64,000 bases of DNA from assembly GCF_016918855.1 (NCBI RefSeq), contig NZ_JADKYB010000022.1, positions 1 to 64,000 on the forward strand. Reading direction: 5' to 3'. Under the pieces are notes generated by a model, which was not told the DNA's origin, did not search any database, and worked only from the letters and a program-made list of their open reading frames with translations. The position numbers and the translations under genes were made by a program. Below are positions 32,638 through 40,930 of the stretch, in pieces. The stretch is from Actinacidiphila acididurans. GTDB taxonomy: Bacteria; Actinomycetota; Actinomycetes; Streptomycetales; Streptomycetaceae. Positions within the stretch are counted from its first letter, which is position 1; every line of letters starts with the position of its first letter.

Positions 32638-33393
32638 TCAGCCCGCGAGAACCGCACCCGCAGCCGTGAGCGACGCGGTGCCGGCGCCCGGCTTGTAGAC
32701 GACGCCACCCCCCTTACCGGGCAGCACCGGAATCGGCGGACACTTGTCGTTGACCTTCAGCTTCGGCATGAGCTTGCCGTTGACGTACACCTTCCCGCCC
32801 ACGACCTTGACCGAGGTCCTGCCGGCCTTGTCCCCCGGCACCCCCGGCCCGCTGTGCACGATGCAGACGACGCCCTTGCCCTTGCCCGGCAGCGGAGGAA
32901 GCGGAGGAAGCGGCGGCAGCGGCGGGCAGCCCTTGACCGTGACGCGGCCGACGATCCCGCCCTTCGCCAGGGGCTTCCCGTTGACGTAGACCTTGCCGTT
33001 GATCACCTTGATCACGACCTTGCCCTTGCCCTTGATCCCGGGCAGGGGCAAGGGCTTCGCCACACCTCCCGGCGCGGGCGCAGTGGTCGTCGCCGACGTA
33101 CCGGGCTTGCCGGGCACCCCCGGCTTCCCCGGCACCCCGAGCACCGGCTTCCCGGGCTTGCCCGGCACCGGCTTGCCCGGAACCTGCCAGCCCTCGGCGA
33201 CACAGATGACGACCCCCTTGCCCCCGGGGTGCCCCGCCACCAGCTTCTGCTCGGCGCCCTTGCCCGCCTTGCCCGCGGCAGCGCTCCGCGCCTGCCCGCC
33301 GGGCGTCGCGGCCCCCGCCGACGCGGACACCACCCCGGTCAGCCCCAGCCCCGCGGTGAGGACGACCCCCACCACCAACCTGTTCTTCTTCAT
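32638..33393 (-). CDS. Secreted Lys/Pro/Gly-rich repeat protein
   Basis: A 251-residue exported protein. It has a signal peptide (KKNRLVVGVVLTAGLGLTGVV... cleavage after GAA, residue about 28). The mature protein alternates beta-type segments with Pro/Gly/Lys repeats. Segments include GKGVVICVAEGWQVPGKP, KVVIKVINGKVYVNGKPL, GKGVVCIVHSG and SVKVVGGKVYVNGKLMP. Runs of VPGKPGKP and LPPLPPLPP lie between. The GKVYVNGK unit occurs twice. Four Cys residues are present. No enzyme motif is seen; it looks like a structural or wall-binding protein. It is divergent from the second response regulator (about 150 bases) and may be its target. I do not recognise the family. Confidence 0.7.
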   Translation of the reverse strand: MKKNRLVVGVVLTAGLGLTGVVSASAGAATPGGQARSAAAGKAGKGAEQKLVAGHPGGKGVVICVAEGWQVPGKPVPGKPGKPVLGVPGKPGVPGKPGTSATTTAPAPGGVAKPLPLPGIKGKGKVVIKVINGKVYVNGKPLAKGGIVGRVTVKGCPPLPPLPPLPPLPGKGKGVVCIVHSGPGVPGDKAGRTSVKVVGGKVYVNGKLMPKLKVNDKCPPIPVLPGKGGGVVYKPGAGTASLTAAGAVLAG

Positions 33394-33542
33394 GCTCCGG
33401 CCACTCCCGTCGCGTCCCTGCCTACCGTGCCGGACCGGCCGGCCCGACCCCGCGACCCTCGCAATCCGCCCCTGAAGCGACCCTGAAGAAGCCACAGATG
33501 ATCTTCATGTTCGCCTTAGGCAGCGCGCTGCACTCTGTGGAC

Positions 33543-34211
33543 GTGCGCATACTCGTAGTGGAAGACGAACGCCGGCTGGCCGACCTGCTCAAGGACGGCC
33601 TCACCCGGGAGGGCTTCGCGGTCGACCTCGCCCACGACGGCCGCGACGCGCTGTGGCTGGCGACCGAGCAGCCGTACGACGTGATCGTGCTCGACGTGAT
33701 GCTGCCCGGAAGCAACGGCTACGAGGTCTGCGCGCGGCTGCGTGCGGCCGGGAACTGGACCCCCATCCTCATGCTCACGGCGAAGGACGGGGAGTACGAC
33801 GAGGCGGAGGCGCTGGACACCGGCGCGGACGACTACCTGACCAAGCCGTTCAGCTACGTGGTGCTGCTGGCCCGGCTGCGCGCCCTGGTACGGCGCGGCG
33901 GGCGCGAGCGGCCGGCCGTGCTGACCGTGGGGGACCTGCGGGTGGACCCGGCCGGGCTGAAGTGCAGCCGGGGGGACGTGCAGATCGCGCTCACGCCGAA
34001 GGAGTTCGCGATCCTGCACTGCCTGGCCCGGCGGGCCGGCGACGTCGTACCCAAATCCGAACTGCTGGCCCGCGCCTGGGACTTCGCGTACGACGGCGAC
34101 TCCAACGTGGTCGAGGTCTACATCAGCGCGCTGCGCCGCAAGATCGACAAGCCGTTCGGGCGGACCACGCTGCGTACCGTGCGCGGCGCCGGCTACCGGC
34201 TGGAGGCCTGA
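33543..34211 (+). CDS. OmpR-family response regulator (second pair)
   Basis: A 222-residue regulator. VRILVVEDERRLADLL starts the receiver, with phosphoacceptor Asp51 in VIVLDVMLPG and Lys in MLTAKDG. The winged helix carries LTPKEFAILHCLARRAGDVVPKSELL and ends TLRTVRGAGYRLEA. I take the GTG at 33543, as receiver domains usually start here; another GTG at 33537 adds two residues. One base separates its stop from the kinase start. It resembles CutR-type regulators. The divergent secreted protein gene is a candidate target. Confidence 0.92.
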   Translation: MRILVVEDERRLADLLKDGLTREGFAVDLAHDGRDALWLATEQPYDVIVLDVMLPGSNGYEVCARLRAAGNWTPILMLTAKDGEYDEAEALDTGADDYLTKPFSYVVLLARLRALVRRGGRERPAVLTVGDLRVDPAGLKCSRGDVQIALTPKEFAILHCLARRAGDVVPKSELLARAWDFAYDGDSNVVEVYISALRRKIDKPFGRTTLRTVRGAGYRLEA

Positions 34212-34212
34212 G

Positions 34213-35730
34213 ATGGGGGTACGGCTGCGGACCACGCTCACCGCGACCGCCGCGGTGGCCGTCGCCCTGTGCCTGGCCTCGATCGCGCTGTTCGCCGCGC
34301 TCGACGCGAGCCTGGCGGACTCCACGAAGGAGTCGGCGCTTCAGGACGCGCAGGCGCGGGCGGCCAAGCAGGGTTTCGTCTTGATGGAGAGCGTGAAGGC
34401 GGGCGGCGTGCCCGGCGGGAAGCTGCCGTTGCCGGTGACGGGACCGGCGGCGGGGGTGCCGTACGGGGTGATCGGTTCGTCCGGGCCGGGCGGCGCGTCG
34501 CCGTTGCCGCGGGTGGCGGGCGTACCGGTCACCAAGACGGCGTCCGGGGGCACGTCACTCACTGAGAAGCGTCCCGGTACGGCGGCAGGCTCGGGCAAGC
34601 TGGTGGTCCCGGTGTCGTACAGCGCCACGAAGGGCGCGAACGGCCAACTGGTCATCACCCAGGTGCTCCAGGGCGTGAACGGCACGGTGACCGTGCAGGG
34701 CAGCGCGCCGCTGGCGCCGGCCCGGCAAGCGATGCGGACCCTGACCCGGCTGCTGATCCCGGGCGTGCCGGCGCTGCTCGCGCTGGTCGCGCTGTTCAGC
34801 TGGCTGGCGGTGGGTCGCGCGCTGCGCCCGGTGTCCGCGATCCGCGCGAAGGTCGCCGACATCACGGCGTACGGCCTGCACGAGCGGGTGCCGGAGCCGG
34901 CCACGCGGGACGAGATCGCGGCGCTGGCGCGTACCGTCAACGCCACCTTGGACCGGCTGCGGACCGCGGTGGACGCGCACCGGCAGTTCGTCGCCGACGC
35001 CGCGCACGAACTGCGCAGCCCGATGGCGATCCTGCGCACCCGGCTGGAGCTGGCCGGCCCGCAGGAGAAGGCCCTGGCCGAGGAGGCGCTCGCGGATGTG
35101 GCCCGGCTCCAGACCCTCACCTCCGACCTGCTGCTGCTCGCCCGCCTCGACGCGCGCCGCCCGCTGCGGGTACGCGAACTGGACCTGGCCCAGCTCGTCG
35201 CCGAGGAGGCCGCCCGCCGCCGCCCCCGCCTCGAGGTCCGCGTCCTGCTCGACCTCGCCCCCGACCTGCTGATCCTCGGCTCCCCCGACCACCTGCGCCG
35301 CCTGGTCGCCAACCTCGTCGACAACGCCGTACGGCACGCCACCACCACCGTCCGCGTCACCCTCGCCCGCCGCCCCGACGGCCACCTCGTCCTCGACGTC
35401 ATCGACGACGGCGACGGCATCCCCCCGGCCCACCACGCCACCGTCTTCCAGCGCTTCACCCGCCTCGACGCGGCCCGCTCCCGCGACACCGGCGGCTCCG
35501 GCCTCGGCCTCCCCATAGCCCGCGACATCGCCACGGCCCACGCGGCAACCCTTTCCATCCTCCCCTCGACGCACGGCGCCCACTTCCAGGCGGTCTTCCC
35601 CGAAGGTGCTCCCTCTTCCTCTCTGCCGGCCCCCGAGCCTGTACCCGCACCCGTCCTCCCCCGGGAACACCCCGCCCGCCGCCTCTTCCGTGCTCCCCGC
35701 CGTGCCTCCGCGGCCTCACCGCCCTCGTGA
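34213..35730 (+). CDS. Sensor histidine kinase (second pair)
   Basis: A 505-residue kinase with two transmembrane helices (about 8-30 and 180-201) and a sensor part of about 150 residues outside the membrane. HAMP is at 202-254. HisKA has His265 in FVADAAHELRSPMAI; the HATPase has NLVDNAVRHA, DDGDGIPP and GGSGLGLPIARDI. The C-terminal 50 residues are Pro/Ala-rich. It overlaps no other gene and begins one base after the regulator's stop, so the two are cotranscribed. Confidence 0.93.
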   Translation: MGVRLRTTLTATAAVAVALCLASIALFAALDASLADSTKESALQDAQARAAKQGFVLMESVKAGGVPGGKLPLPVTGPAAGVPYGVIGSSGPGGASPLPRVAGVPVTKTASGGTSLTEKRPGTAAGSGKLVVPVSYSATKGANGQLVITQVLQGVNGTVTVQGSAPLAPARQAMRTLTRLLIPGVPALLALVALFSWLAVGRALRPVSAIRAKVADITAYGLHERVPEPATRDEIAALARTVNATLDRLRTAVDAHRQFVADAAHELRSPMAILRTRLELAGPQEKALAEEALADVARLQTLTSDLLLLARLDARRPLRVRELDLAQLVAEEAARRRPRLEVRVLLDLAPDLLILGSPDHLRRLVANLVDNAVRHATTTVRVTLARRPDGHLVLDVIDDGDGIPPAHHATVFQRFTRLDAARSRDTGGSGLGLPIARDIATAHAATLSILPSTHGAHFQAVFPEGAPSSSLPAPEPVPAPVLPREHPARRLFRAPRRASAASPPS

Positions 35731-35832
35731 GTACCAGCCTTTTTCCGTACGGTCCGACGGTCGTTCTCGGCGCACTACAGTTCTCTGCGTGTGCGACGTG
35801 TCACACCGCGTCGTCGGCATTGGGGGGCAAGT

Positions 35833-37926
35833 GTGCGCGAAATGATCAAAGGCTCGAACGTGTCGCTGGCGAGCCTGAGCGAGAACGCCGGTTCGGTGAT
35901 CGTCAGCCTGGGCTGGGCCAGCACTACCGGTGAGGGGGACGCGGACGTGTCCGTCCTGCTGCTGGACGCCAACGGCAAGGTGCGCAGCGACGCGGACTTC
36001 TACTTCTACAACAACCCGGTCGCCCCCGACGGCAGCGTGCACCTTCTGGGCAAGACGCCGACCGAGCAGGGCAGCGAGGACCGGATCGGCTTCGACATGA
36101 CCGCGGTCCCGGCCGACATCGACCGGATGGTGGTGGCCGCGAGCCGGTACGACGGCACCCGCTTCGGCGAACTGGACGATCTGACCCTGTCGTTGGCCGA
36201 CGGAGCCGGCGAGAACCTGCTCCACTTCGCCATCGGCGACGCCGACGCGGTGAGCGCGATCATCTTCGGCGAGCTGTACCGGCGCGGGGACGAATGGAAG
36301 TTCCGTGCCGTCGGGCAGGGCTACGAGAGCGGTCTGGCCGGTCTGGCCATGGACTTCGGCGTCGACATCGACGACGACGCGGACGACGGGACCGTGGAGG
36401 AGGAGCAGGAGGCGGGGGAGGAGGCCGGGGCCGCGTCCTCGGAGCGCGAGGCGATTCACCAGGCGCCGGGTGCGGATCCGGCGGCCGGACCGGGTGTGGA
36501 TCCGGCGGCCGGACCGGCTCCGGCACGCGCGTCAGGTCTGCTGAAGCCCGACGTGGACGTACCGGCCGCTCGGCCGCCGGAGGAGGACAGCGGCCCGCAG
36601 CAGCCGGCGGCGCGGCCCCGTACCGCCAAGAAGAAGATCACCCTGCCCAAGGCGCCCAGGAAGTCCCTGGCGGAGAACGAGTCCTGGCGGGAGGCCAGGC
36701 TGTTCCCGGTGTCGGCGCTCAAGAACGACCGGGACCGGGAGACGCGGGCCACCTCGGTACTGCTGTCGGTGATGGCGCAGGTGCCGGAGTTCGGCCGGCG
36801 CATCACCGCGGCGTTCGGCGCACCGGCCGGACGGATGGAGACGTTCACTGAGGTCGCCCTGCGGCACGGGGACACCCCGAGGCGGCCCGACGGAGTGATC
36901 CGCGTCGAGCGGGCCGGCAAGCTGTGGACGGCACTGGTCGAGACGAAGACCAACGGCAACCCCTTGAAGCCGGACCAGGTGCAGGCGTACATGGACATCG
37001 CCGCGCGGCGCGGCTACGAGGCCGTCATCACGCTGTCCAACGACGTGGCGCTGGAGGGCAGTCCGCTTGTCGACGTGAAGGTCGACGGCCGGCGCAAGCA
37101 CAAGGTGGCGCTGTGGCACCTGTCCTGGGCGGACGTCGCACACCAGGCGCAGATGCTGCTGCGGCACGAAGGCGTCGGCAACATGGCACACGCGTGGCTG
37201 CTCCAGGAGCTGCTGCACTACCTCCAGCACGACAACTCCGGGTGCCATGGCTTCCAGAACATGGGTCCGGCCTGGGTGCCCGTGCGCAACGGCATAGACG
37301 ACGAGACCCTGTCCCAGGGCGACCCGCGCGCGCTGGACGTGGTCGAGAGCTGGGAGCGGCTGATCCGGCAGGTCTGCCTGGGTCTCGGCGGTGAACTCGG
37401 CCAGAAGGTGCTGCCCGTCCAGCGCGCCCGGCGCGGCACGGACCAGGGAGCGCGCCGCGCCCGGCTCGCCGACCAGCTCTGTGCGGACGGCAAGCTCCAC
37501 TCCGAGGTGCGCATCGAGGGCACGCCCGGGGTCCTGGCGATCACAGCGGACCTGCGCACCGGCAAGCTGCGTACCTCCGTCGAGGTCGCGGCTCCCGAAC
37601 AGGGCTACCCCTTGAGCTGGGCGAAGCGGCTGATCCGGAGCTTGGCCGAGGCACCGGCCGACCTCCACGTCGAAACCCTCGTCGAGGGCGTCACGGGCGG
37701 ACCCCGCGGCACCCTCGAACGCCTCCGCCCCGAACCGGCCGACCTCCTCCCGAAGGACGGCGCACCCGTCACCGGCTTCCGCCTGTCCCTTTTCAAGAGC
37801 ATGGGCAGCACCCGCGGCAACGCCGAATCCGGCTTCATCCGCAGCGTCGACGAGGCGGTCCAGCGTTTCTACACCACCGTGGTCCTCCCCCTGGACCGCC
37901 CGACGCCGGGCCGCTCTTTGGCGTAA
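35833..37926 (+). CDS. TerD domain fused to a RecB-like PD-(D/E)XK domain
   Basis: A 697-residue protein. Residues 1-178 are a TerD domain (MIKGSNVSLASLSENAG, VLLLDANGKVRSDADF, FGELYRRGDEWKFRAVGQGY). A disordered acidic linker runs to about 262, then a basic patch (AKKKITLPKAPRKS). From about 285 the sequence has LFPVSALKNDRDRETRATS, then Glu340, Asp353 (RPDGVI), Glu370-Thr-Lys372 (LVETKT) and Gln382-x3-Tyr386. This E/D/ExK/QxxxY order is that of RecB-like PD-(D/E)XK nucleases. The remaining 300 residues are unassigned. TerD proteins bind calcium and act in stress systems; I infer a DNA-acting effector. The GTG has a GGGGGG ribosome site eight bases upstream. Confidence 0.8.
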   Translation: MREMIKGSNVSLASLSENAGSVIVSLGWASTTGEGDADVSVLLLDANGKVRSDADFYFYNNPVAPDGSVHLLGKTPTEQGSEDRIGFDMTAVPADIDRMVVAASRYDGTRFGELDDLTLSLADGAGENLLHFAIGDADAVSAIIFGELYRRGDEWKFRAVGQGYESGLAGLAMDFGVDIDDDADDGTVEEEQEAGEEAGAASSEREAIHQAPGADPAAGPGVDPAAGPAPARASGLLKPDVDVPAARPPEEDSGPQQPAARPRTAKKKITLPKAPRKSLAENESWREARLFPVSALKNDRDRETRATSVLLSVMAQVPEFGRRITAAFGAPAGRMETFTEVALRHGDTPRRPDGVIRVERAGKLWTALVETKTNGNPLKPDQVQAYMDIAARRGYEAVITLSNDVALEGSPLVDVKVDGRRKHKVALWHLSWADVAHQAQMLLRHEGVGNMAHAWLLQELLHYLQHDNSGCHGFQNMGPAWVPVRNGIDDETLSQGDPRALDVVESWERLIRQVCLGLGGELGQKVLPVQRARRGTDQGARRARLADQLCADGKLHSEVRIEGTPGVLAITADLRTGKLRTSVEVAAPEQGYPLSWAKRLIRSLAEAPADLHVETLVEGVTGGPRGTLERLRPEPADLLPKDGAPVTGFRLSLFKSMGSTRGNAESGFIRSVDEAVQRFYTTVVLPLDRPTPGRSLA

Positions 37927-37997
37927 CGTCGCGGCCCGCGGCCCGCGGCCGGAGAAATCCCGTTGATCGCGCGGCGGCCCTGCGATAGCCATGGTGG

Positions 37998-38537
37998 GTG
38001 ATACGCGGAGCGAAAATCGGGCTGCGGGCCCGGCAGTTGACGGATGTACCCGTGCTGCACGCGGAGTTCTACGAGGACGTGGCCGCCCAGGCACGCGCCA
38101 ATCCTCGGCCGTGGGTGCCGATACCGGTGAGCTCGGGCCACTCGCCCTTCGCGGTGCAGGAGCCGTCGGACACCGTGGCCCAGTTCTCGGTGGTGGACCT
38201 CGAATCCGGCGCGCTGGCCGGCATGGCCTCCCTGTGGGGTGTCGACTCCCACAACAGGTCGGCCCACCTCGGCCTCTCCCTGCTCTCCGCCTTCCGCGGC
38301 CGCGGCCTGGGCACCGACATCGTCCGCGTCCTGTGCGAATACGGCTTCGCCGTGCGCGGCCTGCAGCGCCTCCAAGTGGACACCGTGTCCGACAACGCTC
38401 CCATGATCGCCGCCGCCACCCGCGCCGGCTTCGCCCCCGAAGGCACCCTCCGCCGCGCCGCCTGGATCTACGGCACCTTCGCCGACCTCGTCATCCTGGG
38501 CCTCCTGTCGGAGGAGTGGGCGTCCTCCCGGGAGTAG
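37998..38537 (+). CDS. GNAT family N-acetyltransferase
   Basis: A 179-residue acetyltransferase of the RimJ/RimL-like type. Motifs: SVVDLESGALAGMASLWGVD (strand 4), HLGLSLLSAFRGRGLGTDIVRVLCEYGF with the acetyl-CoA-binding RGRGLG, and VDTVSDNAPMIAAATRAGFAPEGTLRRAAWIYG (the L-x-V-x-x-x-N-x-x-A signature). It probably acetylates an amino group on a small molecule or a protein N terminus. The 3' end overlaps the convergent methyltransferase gene by 47 bases. GTG start. Confidence 0.88.
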   Translation: MIRGAKIGLRARQLTDVPVLHAEFYEDVAAQARANPRPWVPIPVSSGHSPFAVQEPSDTVAQFSVVDLESGALAGMASLWGVDSHNRSAHLGLSLLSAFRGRGLGTDIVRVLCEYGFAVRGLQRLQVDTVSDNAPMIAAATRAGFAPEGTLRRAAWIYGTFADLVILGLLSEEWASSRE

Positions 38538-39201
38538 CCGCCCCCGGACCGCGGACGCCGCGCACGATCAGTGTCGGGATGTGTCCGGGCTCGGGCGCGT
38601 CCAGGACCCGGGCCTCGGCCTCCGTGAAGCCGGCGCGCAGCAGCAGGTGTTCCCAGACCCGGGGCCGATAGCTGTAGCGGTACGTGTACATCGCCCTGCC
38701 CGCGAAGCCGCCCTTGTACATTCCCTGCGGCCCGTACGCTCCCGGGATCGCGGGCGGCTGGGAGAACACCAGCACCCCACCGGGCCGCAGCCGCGCGGCG
38801 ATCAACGGGAACAGCCTGCCCGGGTCGGTGAACCAGACCGCCCCGAACATCGAGTACACCGCGTCACACGTCTCCGTGCAGTCGCCCAGGTACTCCAGCA
38901 CCTCCGCGCACACGAACTCCGCGCCCGTACCCGCCCACTTCTCGCTGACCTTCCCGACCATGACCGGCGACAGGTCCACCCCCTTCGCCTTGACACCCCG
39001 CCCCGCCAGATACGCCACCGCCCGCCCGGTCCCGCACCCGACTTCGAGCACCCTCTCCGGATCCCCCAGCAACTCCGGGCCGGGGCCGTGCCCTTCGTAC
39101 TGCGTCCAGCGGAACGACGGCTCGGCCTGGGGGTCGAACACGCTGGTGGCGTACGTGTCCCAGAGTTCGGTTTCGGCGGCGATGTCGTGGAGTGCGGGCA
39201 A
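38491..39201 (-). CDS. Class I SAM-dependent methyltransferase
   Basis: A 236-residue methyltransferase. Motif I is RVLEVGCGTGRAVAYLAGRG, motif II VKAKGVDLSPVMVGK, then VYSMFGAVWFTDPGRLFPLIAARLRPGGVLVFS as motif III. Substrate unknown. The TTG start at 39201 is chosen because a AAAGGAAG ribosome site stands six bases upstream and no ATG or GTG fits between it and the preceding stop-free region. It reads towards the GNAT gene and lies 41 bases downstream of the ATP-binding protein gene, with which it may form an operon. Confidence 0.85.
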   Translation of the reverse strand: MPALHDIAAETELWDTYATSVFDPQAEPSFRWTQYEGHGPGPELLGDPERVLEVGCGTGRAVAYLAGRGVKAKGVDLSPVMVGKVSEKWAGTGAEFVCAEVLEYLGDCTETCDAVYSMFGAVWFTDPGRLFPLIAARLRPGGVLVFSQPPAIPGAYGPQGMYKGGFAGRAMYTYRYSYRPRVWEHLLLRAGFTEAEARVLDAPEPGHIPTLIVRGVRGPGAATPGRTPTPPTGGPG

Positions 39202-39242
39202 GGGGGCTTCCTTTCCGAGGGCTTCCGGACGGAAGGCGCCGG

Positions 39243-39680
39243 CTACGCCATTTCTGCAGCGCAGAGGTCGAGTTCGGCCCAGACGGTCTTGCCGTGGGCC
39301 GGGTTGAGAACGACGTCCCAGCGGGCGCTGCACACCTCCACGATGAGGAGGCCGCGGCCGCCTTCCGCGTCTTCGTCGACGACTTGGGGGACGGGGCGGT
39401 TGGTGTTGGTGTCGTGGACGGCGATGCGGAGGGCTTTTTCGTCGGCGTGGAGTTCGACGTTCACCGCGTGCGGGTCGGCACGGCCTTGATCTGCGCGGTA
39501 CGCCGCCTTCACCGCGTTCGTGACCAGCTCCGACACGATCAACTCGGCGTTCTCGGCCAGGCCGGTCAGCCCCCATGCCCGCAGCGTCCGGCGGACGAAG
39601 GCCCGGGCCGCCGCGGGGGAGGTGTTCGCCGCTCCGAAGCCGGCGCATTCCGTCAACGGGGCTCTGGTCTCACCCTTCAC
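39243..39680 (-). CDS. RsbW-type ATP-binding (anti-sigma-like) protein
   Basis: A 145-residue single-domain HATPase. N box NAELIVSELVTNAVKAA, G1 box VHDTNTNRP, G2 box EGGRGLLIVEVCSARW, and a C-terminal KTVWAEL strand. Such proteins in Streptomyces accompany XRE/DUF5753 regulators and DUF397 proteins, as here with the divergent pair starting at 39859. The role may be anti-sigma binding or signalling. I take the GTG at 39680; a TTG further upstream would add 12 residues. Confidence 0.82.
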   Translation of the reverse strand: MKGETRAPLTECAGFGAANTSPAAARAFVRRTLRAWGLTGLAENAELIVSELVTNAVKAAYRADQGRADPHAVNVELHADEKALRIAVHDTNTNRPVPQVVDEDAEGGRGLLIVEVCSARWDVVLNPAHGKTVWAELDLCAAEMA

Positions 39681-39858
39681 AACGCCCCGCCCTTTCCCCG
39701 GGGCGACAGGTGTCAATTTTGCTCATGGGGCGCTGCTCCTAGGGGTGAACGTCGCGCGTGCTGGACCTTCACCATGGCCTACGCGGCACACTGCGTACTA
39801 CGCAGATACTGTGACCGGTAGGCGTGCGTGGACGCCGAGTTGAAGGAGAGTTCGATCG

Positions 39859-40704
39859 ATGGAGCTGAACAACGAGGACGACGGCAGGGCCACTCCCCGC
39901 GCCCTGCTCGGCCGCAGGCTGCGGCGCCTCCGTGAGCAGGCCGGCCTCTCCCTGCGGGGGCTGGCGGACAAGCTCGGCTACCCGCACACGTACATCAGCC
40001 GGGTCGAGCGGGGGGAGCAGCTCCCCTCCGAAGCGTTGGCCCAGGCTTTCGACGTGTACTTCACAGCGGATGGGTTGTTCGTCGAATTGCTCGGTATGGC
40101 ACGGGATTCGTTGATTGCCGACTACAGCCGGGAGTTCGTGGCCAAGGAAGCCGATGCGATCCGGATCCAGGTCTTTGCCACGAGCGTGATCCCCGGATTG
40201 CTCCAGACGGAAGGCTTTGCACGGGAGTCGTTCACGGTGGGTCTCCCCATAGAGTCGCTGAACGAGCTGGACGATCGTGTGGCTACTCGCTTGAAGCGTC
40301 AGGGGCGCCTGTTCAACCCCGAACCACCGATGTATTGGGCCGTCATCGATGAGGCGGCTCTGAAGCGGCCGACGGCTGACAAGCAGGTCATGCGCGAGCA
40401 ACTTGAACATCTGCTGGCTATGGCGGAGAAGCCGCACGTAACCATCCAGGTCCTGCCCTTCGAGGCGGCACTGCACCCGATGATGGGCGGCAGCCTGACC
40501 CTGCTGACCTTGAAGAACGGGACGACCATCGCTTTGGTCGAGAGCTTTGACACAGGCGAGGCAGTAGACTCGCCGAAGCGAGTGACAGGGCTCATCCAGC
40601 GTTTCGACGTGGTGCGATCGAAGGCCCTTCCGGAACACAAGTCTCTCGACCTGATCCGCCGTTACCTGAGAGAGTACGCCGATGACGTCTCAGAGCATCA
40701 CTGA
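39859..40704 (+). CDS. XRE family regulator with DUF5753 domain
   Basis: A 281-residue regulator. Residues 18-72 are the helix-turn-helix (LRRLREQAGLSLRGLADKLGYPHTYISRVERGEQLPSEALAQAF). The C-terminal DUF5753 domain runs from about 100, with VIPGLLQTEGFARE and VTIQVLPFEAALHPMMGGSLTLL, the usual signature. It overlaps the DUF397 gene by 23 bases. Such pairs resemble the BldB/AbaA-type and WhiJ regulatory families of Streptomyces, in which the small protein modulates the DNA-binding partner. Confidence 0.9.
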   Translation: MELNNEDDGRATPRALLGRRLRRLREQAGLSLRGLADKLGYPHTYISRVERGEQLPSEALAQAFDVYFTADGLFVELLGMARDSLIADYSREFVAKEADAIRIQVFATSVIPGLLQTEGFARESFTVGLPIESLNELDDRVATRLKRQGRLFNPEPPMYWAVIDEAALKRPTADKQVMREQLEHLLAMAEKPHVTIQVLPFEAALHPMMGGSLTLLTLKNGTTIALVESFDTGEAVDSPKRVTGLIQRFDVVRSKALPEHKSLDLIRRYLREYADDVSEHH

Positions 40705-40906
40705 CGCTTCTGTCCTCACCGCGTGGCGCAAGTCGTCGTACAGCGGCTCGGAGAACGCAGCCTGTGTGGAGGTTGCCGACGGCGTCCCCGGCATCGTCCC
40801 GGTCCGCGACAGCAAGAACCCGACCGGTCCTGCCCTCCTCTTCACCGTCGACGCCTGGGCCGCCTTCCTCGCCGGCCTCGCGCGGGGCGAGTTCGGAGCC
40901 CGCTAA
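40682..40906 (+). CDS. DUF397 protein (WhiJ-partner-like)
   Basis: A 74-residue protein with the standard DUF397 pattern: AWRKSSYSGSENAACVEVAD, then VPVRDSKNPTGPALLFTVDAWAAFLAGL. In Streptomyces such proteins counteract or modify the XRE regulator encoded beside them. The start lies within the end of the XRE gene, so coupling is likely. Confidence 0.93.
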   Translation: MTSQSITDASVLTAWRKSSYSGSENAACVEVADGVPGIVPVRDSKNPTGPALLFTVDAWAAFLAGLARGEFGAR

Positions 40907-40930
40907 CAGGCGGTATGCCATCGCCGCTGG

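Noticed and set aside
10375..38537. Two convergent overlaps, TetR/SRPBCC and GNAT/methyltransferase, both 47 bases long
   Set aside because: The sequences of the two overlaps are not alike; the equal length is taken as chance.
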